Shown piece by piece: positions 52,394 to 60,000 of a stretch of DNA of 60,000 nucleotides (the stretch's first letter is position 1; each line of letters starts with the position of its first letter). Below the pieces are notes generated by a model that saw only the letters and a program-made list of their open reading frames with translations, was not told the origin of the DNA and did no database searches. The DNA comes from Tubulanus polymorphus (Eukaryota; Nemertea; Palaeonemertea; Tubulaniformes; Tubulanidae): NCBI RefSeq assembly GCF_964204645.1, contig NC_134034.1, forward strand, positions 8,615,414 through 8,675,413. Reading direction: 5' to 3'. Both the position numbers and the translations under genes were made by a program.

Positions 52394-53080
52394 ATGGATA
52401 GTCTGTCTAACATAAAGTCCGAAATCATAGATCAAATGGGGTTAAAACTAAACAAACATTCCGAAATGATTCAAAATCTTGTTTTTAGAACAGAAGAAAG
52501 ATTGTATGACCTTGAGCAGAAATTTATTGAAAAGGACCGAATTATCAATGACTTAAGGTCGGAAAATGCTAATCTGTCGAGAGAGTTCAAAAATGAGAAT
52601 AAGATACTTCATAGTGAAATCACTAAAGCACGTACTCTTGCGGTAGAAAACAACCAATATTACCGCAGAAATCACATCAGACTATTCGGAGTATCGGAGA
52701 ACACCGACGAAAACTGTACAACAGTAGTCACAGAACTTCTAAATGAAAAATTATCTCTTGCAAAAGAATTAGTAGCACAGGATATAGAAGTTGCTCACCG
52801 CGTGAAATCCAAAAATCCACACTATGACACTTCTGGGAAAGAATATCCAAATGGAATCTTAGTTCGGTTTGTAAATCGCAACATGAGAGATGACATAATA
52901 AGTAAGCGTTCGCAACTGAAAGGTACAGGAATCGTCATTCGTGAGGACCTGTGTCCTGAAATCGCCAGCCTAGTTAACCGCGCTAGAAATTCGAAGCTAT
53001 TTACCAGTATATGGACTATTAAGGGAAAAGTCTATATACGTATTCAATCTGGATTTTACAGCGTCGAATCGACCAATTGA
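52394..53080 (+). CDS. non-LTR ORF1 protein, coiled coil plus RRM-like
   Basis: Intact 228-codon ORF. ORF1 proteins of this kind trimerise through a coiled coil and bind element RNA. Residues about 15-90 are a heptad-rich coiled coil (IIDQMGLKLNKHSEMIQNL, ERLYDLEQKFIEKDRIIND). YYRRNHIRLFGVSE (about 93-106) starts the RNA-binding domain, with AHRVKSKN (about 136-143), ILVRFVNRNMRDDI (about 157-170) and a basic C terminus after it, as in L1-type ORF1 proteins. No CCHC knuckle is seen. It precedes ORF2 by about 530 bases. Confidence 0.8.
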   Translation: MDSLSNIKSEIIDQMGLKLNKHSEMIQNLVFRTEERLYDLEQKFIEKDRIINDLRSENANLSREFKNENKILHSEITKARTLAVENNQYYRRNHIRLFGVSENTDENCTTVVTELLNEKLSLAKELVAQDIEVAHRVKSKNPHYDTSGKEYPNGILVRFVNRNMRDDIISKRSQLKGTGIVIREDLCPEIASLVNRARNSKLFTSIWTIKGKVYIRIQSGFYSVESTN

Positions 53081-53612
53081 TAATATATATATATTCATAT
53101 TTTTGAATATCGGATGAATAGACTTGTATGGTTTCGTTTTTATTCATGACTCGTATGAATTAATATTCGTATAACATACAATTTTCGGATTGGATTGCAT
53201 GATTGGATTTATTCGCTTCAACACGAACAAGTAACACACAGTATTTAAGTTTGTCAGTATCATATCATATGCCCTGAACTTTCTGGATAAAGGGACATTT
53301 ATTCCTGATCAGATTCTATCCTTGCCAAATTTCCTAATTAAAGCTTCATTTATTAAATTTCCTAAGTAAAGCTGCATTCATTACGTTATTTATTTTTATT
53401 TTTCCTTTCTTTCTTACATTTTTTTGTATGAATTTTTCAAATCTATTTATATATATTTTTGTCTTCAAATTATGGGTAGGATTGTTTTGTTTCAATATGT
53501 ACTATCAGGTTAATTATCTATATTTTGGTGTTTTTAGCGTGCATGTAAGTCATAATTCATTATTAAATAGGGGTTTATTATATTAGCAAGTTAGCAATGT
53601 ATTTGATTATTC

Positions 53613-56231
53613 ATGGATGATTTTACAACCATTGAATCAAACTGTAACTATTATGATAACTTGTCCTCATTTGAAAAAGCTAGGTTTTCAATAATACATT
53701 GTAACATAAGAAGTTTGAATAGTAACTTTGAAAATCTAAAGATATATCTTAACTCTCTAAATTATAATTTTTCTATTATTGGTATTTCTGAAACATGGAC
53801 CTCGTCTGATCATGATAATGATTGTATGTACAATTTAGATAATTATACTGGTATTTTTAATAGTAGAACTAATGTACGGGGAGGAGGTGTTGCTCTCTAT
53901 ATCCACAAATCGGTTAAGCACAGGTTAATTGACGAATTTTCCCTTGTAACCCCAGTGTTTGAAAGCCTTTGTATTGAAATTACAATTCCTGAAGACAGCT
54001 CAAAATGTATTGTTGGACTTATTTATCGCCCACCTGATCAGAGTATTATACATTTTAATTTTAATTTTGCACCTAATTTAGAAAAAATAAGAAAATCTCA
54101 AAAGTGTTTTACCATGGATGATTTCAATATCGATCTATTGAAAGTAGACTCACATAACCCTACCAATGATTATTTGTCTTTATGGTTGTCAAAATATTTT
54201 CAATCTTTAATTGATAAAGCAACTCGTATTTCAAAATCCTCTGCGACCTGTATTGATCATATATTTTCCAATATTACATTAAATTTTGACATCTTATCTG
54301 GTGTATTAATGCATTATATTTCAGACCATTTTCCCATATTTTTTGTTATTCCTAGCATAAGGTATACATGTAACTCTGTTAAAACTGTACAGTATCGAAT
54401 GATGTCAAATTTTGCTATTGCTTCCTTTAAACGTAAACTAATGACAGTAGATTAGAGTAATGTTTTGAATGAAAATGACCCAAATTTAGCTTACTCTTTA
54501 TTCTTTAATACTTTTGTAAAATATTATGATGAATTCCTTCCTGTTATATCTCGAAAGTTTCTTCTTTACAAAGATAAAAAACATCCTTGGGTTTCAAAAG
54601 GTTTACTAAACTCATTAAAACAAAAGGACCGTTTATATAAAAGATACGTTTCTACCCATAGACAACATGATAGAGAGGTATACACTAGATATAGAAATAT
54701 TTATAATACTTGTATTCGAACAGCCAAAAAAATGTACTATCAAAATTTGTTCAAGGATGCGCAGTGCCCAAAAGATACATGGAAAATAATAAACAACCTT
54801 ATCAAAAAGTCAAATGACAGAAATTATCCTAATAATTTCAAACACAAGGACATATTTTATTCTAATGATTTTTCTATTGCTAATGGTTTTAATACATATT
54901 TTGCTAATGTCGGACCGAATTTAGACAAAAATATTCCATCCACAAATGAGTCATTTTTCTGATTTTTTGGGACCTTCGCATCTTAATAATCTATTTTTTA
55001 TGCCATCATCTCCTTTTGAAATTGAAAAAATTGTATTAAGTCTTAATAATAAAAATAGTGCTGGACATGATGGTATAAGCCAGAAAGTTTTAAAGGAGGT
55101 TATTGATGTTATTTCTATCCCGCTTTGTCATATCTTCAACAGAAGTATGTCTGCAGGTATTGTACCAGAGTTGTTTAAAAAATCTAAGATAATCCCTTTA
55201 TTCAAATCAGGAGACCCCCAAGAATTAACTAACTACAGACCCATTTCTGTTTTACCTTGCATTTCAAAAATACTTAGTATATAAAAATTAGTATACAAAA
55301 ATTAGTATATAATAGGCTTTTAAATTACTTGGATGAATATAAATTTAAAATTATCTCTCCTCAACAGTTTGGCTTTAGGAAAAATCATTCCACCTACATG
55401 GCTATTATGCTAACCATTGACAAAATTATTAGTAGTTTAGACAATGGGATGTCAACCATTGGTGTATATTCAGATCTTTCACGGGCCTTTGATACTGTAA
55501 ACAATGATATTTTATTGTATAAACTTTTTCATTATGGAATCAGAAGAGTAGCTTTAACTTGGCAAAACTTAAACAAACTTTGCTTATAAATATTGATAAC
55601 ATTCCCATAACCCAGGTTAAAGAAACAAAATTTTTAGGTCTACAAATTGATGATAAACTATCTTGGAAATCGCATATTAATCGTAAATCTATGAAGTTAG
55701 CCCGATTCATTGGTATCACCAGCAAATGCAGTTATTTTTTTGTCCAATGAAACGTTATTACAGATATATCATTCATTTATATATTGTCACTTATCACATT
55801 GTAACATCATTTGGGGTAATACATATCAAGCTTCCCTTGATTGTCAGGTTAAATTACAAAACAGAGCAATTCGTATAATTTGTAAAGTAGATTACTTAGC
55901 CCATACCTCCCCCTTATTCAAAGCGAACAAAATCTTAAAATTAAATGATATCAATTTTTGGCAAAGTGGACAGTTTATGTATCTTTATACGAATAACAAA
56001 CTACCTGATGTTTTCAAAGATTTCCTCCCTCCATTTGTGACTATGCAACGTACTCGATTTGATAGCAACAGAAATATTAGATATGAACAGTTTAAATCGA
56101 ACTTAAAAAAATCTTCTATAAAAGTAAATGGACCCAAAATTTGGAATAGTTTATCACTTCATTTAAAAACCCTGCCATCCATCAATAGCTTTAAAACACA
56201 TTTAAAGGACAAATTGCTTTCTTCCTATTAG
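53613..56231 (+). pseudogene. non-LTR ORF2: endonuclease and RT, catalytic box deleted
   Basis: Endonuclease blocks: IHCNIRSLNSNFENL (about 53693), ISETWTS (about 53785), RGGGVALYIHKS (53880-53915), GLIYRPPDQS (about 54013) and ISDHFPIFF (about 54318). The GDFNI motif reads MDDFNID, so a key Gly is Asp. A TAG at 54453-54455 and a frameshift near 54950 follow. RT blocks: DGISQKVLKEV, NYRPISVLPCISKIL (about 55228) and motif A YSDLSRAFDT (about 55466-55496). Then HYGIRRVALTW jumps at about 55560 to KLKQTLLINIDNIPI, skipping motifs B and C (the FADD box). The C-terminal part 55710-56231 is open with RIICKVDYLAHTSPLF and WNSLSLHLKTLPS. Confidence 0.88.
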
Positions 56232-56517
56232 ATAATTACAGATTTTTTGATGACCCGCATTAAATTTTTTATGAATTTTGCAGTAAGTTATTTTTCAGAT
56301 AGTACATTTTTGTATGTGTGAGAGAGTACATTGAAGTATGAATGAATCTTTTTTCTTTTTCTAATGTTACACTTTTTTGGGGGTGGTATATTCTACAAGC
56401 TATGCTTTTTTATATCTTCCCCTCTGATAAATTATGTCAATTTATACTGAATTTGTGCAAAAACATGATAATTTATAAATTGTATATTATTTGTTATAAA
56501 TTGCTATAATTTTCAGA

Positions 56518-56546
56518 AAATAAATAAATAATAATAAATAAATAAC
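56518..56546. repeat. (AATA)n tail of the non-LTR element
   Basis: AAATAAATAAATAATAATAAATAAATAA follows the ORF2 3' UTR and marks the end of the element. Confidence 0.8.
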
Positions 56547-56548
56547 TA

Positions 56549-57169
56549 GTCCCATTGTACAGGAATCTTTAAGGGTAGTATGTACTGAAGGCATAAAGAA
56601 TGAAAAATTTGATCTCAGAAAATTAAAAAAGTGACTGATATCATTAGAATTTCACTATCCATCGATATTTATGAACCATTATATTGAATATGAAGTCTCT
56701 GAAAGCAGGTTTTAAGTGTTTTCGATATATACTTCTGAGAACTTCGCTCTGAGTAATTTTCATGAGATTTGAAGACATTGATGGGACCAATGTCAGAAAT
56801 TTTGTTCCATATTACATGGAATGACCCTGAAGGGAAATGTTGTCAATGTTCCTTCCGAGTATCACAATTATAGACTATTGCTTACACATCTGCATATGTG
56901 TGCAAAAATGTAAGACCAATGGCAGTTATCGCAGCATTACACTGGCTGATAAAGAACAGTGCGTTATGTAGAAAGTTGCCCAAATCGAAATAGATGAGGA
57001 CGGTGTTCAGCGAATATCTCCAGATGCTACAAGTTATTTATGAAATGACACTAATCCTAATCCAAATAATAGCAAAACTTTATATACAAGCAATTAAGAT
57101 CAATTGCATCCATCCAAGAGTAATGAAAAGATGATGACAAATTCAGTGAAATTGACGAGAATGAACTTA
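56549..57169. other. spacer, possibly degraded Helitron 5' part
   Basis: Weak protein-like pieces (EWP, then ISPDATSYL near 57010) in shifting frames. Nothing can be assigned with confidence. Confidence 0.25.
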
Positions 57170-57433
57170 TTTCAGGTAATTTAGATACACTTTTAGATGC
57201 CATTGATATTGACGGAAGTACCATCATCAGTCCAGCCCCTGGTCAGCACCAGAATCCTAGAAGCTTATTCCATGACGAAGATGCAGCATATCTAGCATTT
57301 CCTACTATTTTCTGTGGTCAACGTCCATTGCCAAACTTTCAACGATCACGTCCTGTTCATTACAGTGAAGATGCACGTGGGAGCTTCGCAACATAGACAG
57401 GCGAGCAGCTTCTTACATTCAAAATCTTTTCTC

Positions 57434-57532
57434 TAAGGTTAAAAAATTGCAAATCAAGCCAAATGCTGATACGGTTGCCCTCGTAAGGTTAAAAAATTGC
57501 AAATCAAGCCAAATGCTGATACGGTTGCCCTC
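57434..57532. repeat. 50-bp exact tandem duplication
   Basis: TAAGGTTAAAAAATTGC and the following bases through GCCCTC occur twice with a period of 50 bases and essentially no change, so the event is recent. It shifts the Helitron frame. Confidence 0.92.
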
Positions 57533-58489
57533 CTAATTAGAAGATGAAAAGCTCAATTTAATCTATCAGAACTATCAGAAACTCACCGGCATATTTAGAA
57601 AAACGAAAGAAAGATTTATTTGCTTTAATTAGACAATTAGGCTTAATCCACTTGGTTTTAATCATTGTCTGCTGACACCAAATGGCCTGATTTGCTTATC
57701 ATATCGGGAAAAATTGTTGAAAATAAAGTAAACCCTACTTCGGCAATTGAAGCAATGACATGGTTTGATAAAACTCAACTAGCGCAATCAGAGCCTGTTA
57801 CTTGTGCTAGTTTCTTTGACAACCGTATTCAATGTTTTATCAAAAATGTAATCCAATCTACTTCTTTACCACTTGGTAACATACGGGATGACTTCTACCG
57901 CATTGAATTCCAAAATCGAGATTTCACCAAATGATCATATGCTGGCACGGGTTTCTCATGCCCCTGTAGATGGCTGTGGTGCGGATGAAGATATAACTAG
58001 GTTGATGGATTTGTCTCTTGCATTGCTTATGTACATGCAACGGATCCTCACTGTTTACATTTTCAAGAACACAAACACAGCCGAACATGTAGGAAAACTT
58101 GCAAACCAAAATGCAGATTGCAGATTGCAGATTTCCCCATGCCTCTTCCATAAAAGTATGGTCTTGACACCATTAGAGCCAGAGTCCATTGATATAGATT
58201 ATCCTGATCCTGACACACATATATAAAACATACATGATTATCAAAACATGTATCAACCTATCAAACGAGAACTTGATTCTGGTGTTTGTGCTAACATGAA
58301 TTATGATGAGTTTTTAATGCATTTGAACTTAACAGGGGAACAATACATATAAGCCAAATGCAGTTCCATTAAGGGTACTAAAGTACATGTATACATCAAA
58401 CGTGAGCCTTCAGAATGTAGGTTAAATCCTTACATGAAGTATTTGCTATCATGTTGGCAAGCAAATCATGACATTCAGACGGTTCTAGA

Positions 58490-58617
58490 CCCTTTTAGCT
58501 GTTGCTGTTAATATAGTCGCTTACATTAGCAAAAGCAAAAAAGGAATGAGCTCACTTTTGGATCGAGCTTGCAAACAAAGTAGAACAGAAAATAAAGACT
58601 TGAAGCAACAGGTTCGT
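58490..58617. repeat. 128-bp direct repeat, copy 1
   Basis: CCCTTTTAGCTGTTGCTGTT to CAACAGGTTCGT. It is repeated at 59861-59988 with one mismatch (GAGCTCACTTTTGG here, GAGCTCATTTTTGG there). It encodes part of the Helitron protein. Confidence 0.95.
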
Positions 58618-59860
58618 AGTAAAATCATCAAAATTATCCAATTCCTAATAATTACCATCAGCTAAACCAGTATCATAGTAATAGTTCTGGTAGACCTATC
58701 ACCAGTAGTGGAAACAATCGTCGCGATTATAGGAATAATCAAGGTTCTGACCAATTTCGCGCAAATTCCCATCAGGATCGTTGAAGACGCGGGCCTATCC
58801 AAAGGCAAGCTGAGACACCAGAGGAAAGGCGAGTAAATGAGAAACCGGTCGTTAACATGGCGGTTCCTATGGAACGAAATACTTGCGTGGTTACTTTAAA
58901 TAAAAAAGTGATTAACGCTTTAATTGATACTGGGGCACAAATCTGCTGTATTGCAAAACATACATTGGACAAATGCAAGCTATCAAGTAACATCGAAGTA
59001 TTCATCCATTGTGGGCGTTGGTGGTGAAACCCACGAGGTTTTAGGAAAAATTAATTTACCAATCACATTTGGAAGTTCCTTAACTCTCAATTTTGATTTG
59101 CATGTATTTAATACATTACACCACCCACTCATAATTGGATGGGACTTCATGGAAAAATTTAATGTTTCCTTAATTATGGAAAAACGTCTTCTAACCATAG
59201 GTGATCGTCATATTCAACATAGTGATTCAAATCTTGGTTTATCTAAAACTAAACGCGGTGTGGTTATTCCCCCTCTTTCGACCAATCGTGTTCCACTGAC
59301 TGTCAAACACCTTAACCAAACCTACAGATGTGCTTTTACTAGAACCTGTTAACACTTTGTTTAAAAACAAACTTGCCGGTGCTCGTACCCTCTCAAAATA
59401 TGAAATAGGCAGTGTTGAAGTAATGAATCCCACAGATAATGCAGTTTTATTCCTAGGAATAAAGTGTTAGCCACGGTTCATGCTGTTGAAGCACATTCTA
59501 TATCTGAATTGTTAGATACTGCATATGTCTCCGCAGCATCACCCTTATCAACTTCGGTGAATCAAGACACTCCTAATATTGAATTTAACATTTGTTCAGA
59601 GGCCCTCTCAGAGGGTTAACGTCAAACTCTTCACAGGTTATTAATTCGGAATAGAGACATATTTGCTACTGATATCTCACAGTTAGGTTGTAATAGTCTT
59701 TATAGTCATAAGATAGACACAGGTGATCACCCTCCAATTGGTCACAGACCCTATCGTTATTCTGTACCGATGACAATGAAATTGAGGCTAAAGTTAAAGA
59801 AATGGTAGACAATGGCATAGTGGTACCAAGTACGAATAGGCTGCTCCTGTGGTCCTGTGT
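58618..59860 (+). pseudogene. Gypsy-type LTR retrotransposon fragment
   Basis: An Asn/Arg-rich Gag tail (about 58630-58790) is followed by an aspartic protease with NALIDTGAQICCIA (58915-58955) and HHPLIIGWDFMEKF (59116-59160). After a stop at 59350-59352 come frame changes, then the linker RDIFATDISQLG (about 59653-59690), HKIDTGDHPPIGHRPYR (59707-59757) and the first RT residues. It is cut off before the RT catalytic motifs. Gypsy elements copy by reverse transcription and integrate by integrase; neither part is complete here. No LTRs are seen. The fragment sits between the two 128-base Helitron repeats. Confidence 0.8.
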
Positions 59861-60000
59861 CCCTTTTAGCTGTTGCTGTTAATATAGTCGCTTACATTAG
59901 CAAAAGCAAAAAAGGAATGAGCTCATTTTTGGATCGAGCTTGCAAACAAAGTAGAACAGAAAATAAAGACTTGAAGCAACAGGTTCGTTACCGTGGGAAT
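59861..60000 (+). repeat. 128-bp direct repeat, copy 2, Helitron resumes
   Basis: Repeat of 58490-58617. Here the Helitron reading continues past the repeat with VRYRGN to the window edge, whereas copy 1 runs into Gypsy sequence, so copy 2 is the right-hand Helitron junction. Confidence 0.9.

Larger units (their letters stand above)
52370..56548 (+). mobile_element. jockey/CR1-like non-LTR retrotransposon, internally deleted
   Basis: ORF1 (52394-53080), an AT-rich spacer of about 530 bases and ORF2 (53613-56231) are in the right order, and the element ends in an (AATA)n tail at about 56518-56546. ORF2 is broken by a stop, frameshifts and a deletion of the catalytic RT region, so it is non-autonomous. 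The sequence is nearly full length at both ends. Confidence 0.85.
57170..58617 (+). pseudogene. Helitron Rep domain, third Helitron fragment
   Basis: Blocks in order are GQHQNPRSLFHDEDAAYLAF (about 57241-57300), RPVHYSEDARGSF (57352-57390), SADTKWPDLLIISGKIVENK (57667-57725), SEPVTCASFFDNRIQCF (57790-57838), FYRIEFQNR (57894-57920), and LTPLEPES. A final YMKYLLSCWQANHDIQ plus ISKSKKGMSSLLDRACKQ block spans about 58432-58580. This order matches the Helitron HUH nuclease and the following region. At the catalytic site, after a frameshift, the sequence reads SPNDHML, so one His of the HUH pair is Asn. Stops and a 50-base tandem duplication add to the damage. The Helitron reading continues beyond the window edge after 59861. 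Confidence 0.8.

Noticed and set aside
1-60000. CRISPR arrays, tRNA, rRNA genes or bacterial operons
   Set aside because: No spaced identical short repeats, cloverleaf or rRNA-like stretches were seen; the tandem repeats are minisatellites and the genes are eukaryotic transposons.

Overview
This is animal (metazoan) nuclear DNA, most likely from a marine or freshwater invertebrate. The evidence is GT-AG introns, AATAAA signals, long non-coding stretches and a mix of transposons typical of invertebrates: Helitron, hAT, piggyBac, BEL/Pao, Gypsy, Penelope-like, several non-LTR retrotransposons and a Polinton-like integrated viral element. I cannot name the phylum from the sequence. Nearly every recognisable coding region is mobile-element derived. 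The only intact long reading frame is the BEL/Pao gag-pol.

Layout. 1-4050: a dispersed repeat, then a decayed Helitron with a small accessory ORF and a Rep domain. 4191-6004: a decayed hAT-type transposase with one intron, itself hit by a small palindromic MITE and a perfect inverted duplication. 6073-12045: an AT-rich Polinton/adintovirus-like block with a packaging ATPase, a chromodomain integrase, a major capsid protein, a membrane protein and unknown ORFs. Its genes share a T-tract plus TAAATG start box. No DNA polymerase B is visible. 12140-13282: an intact PHD-finger ORF of unknown role. 14346-15358: a candidate small three-exon gene, the best host-gene candidate here. 15824-23405: an L2/CR1-like retrotransposon tail split by a full-length BEL/Pao element. 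24100-25890: remnants of a PHD-finger gene with tandemly duplicated small acidic exons.

26470-34500: minisatellite, two copies (A, B) of an L1/Tx1-like ORF1, an ORF2 fragment, a second degraded piece of the viral block (29584-30150), and a pseudogene of a conserved DDE-like family. 34840-39360: a non-LTR element split by a decayed piggyBac with palindromic subterminal repeats. 39720-46960: minisatellites and ORF1 copies C and D, an antisense Penelope 3' tail, and two unassigned ORFs. 47440-60000: a second copy of the left-edge repeat, Helitron fragment 2, a Penelope-like element with a GIY-YIG domain, an unassigned ORF, a jockey/CR1-like element that has lost its catalytic RT box, and Helitron fragment 3, which brackets a Gypsy fragment between 128-bp direct repeats.

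The genes do not form one pathway. The window reads as layers of insertion: BEL into L2/CR1, piggyBac into a non-LTR element, a MITE into hAT, and Gypsy into Helitron. The most interesting unit is the viral block, where compactly packed genes share a start-proximal promoter-like box and a CTAG-rich repeat.
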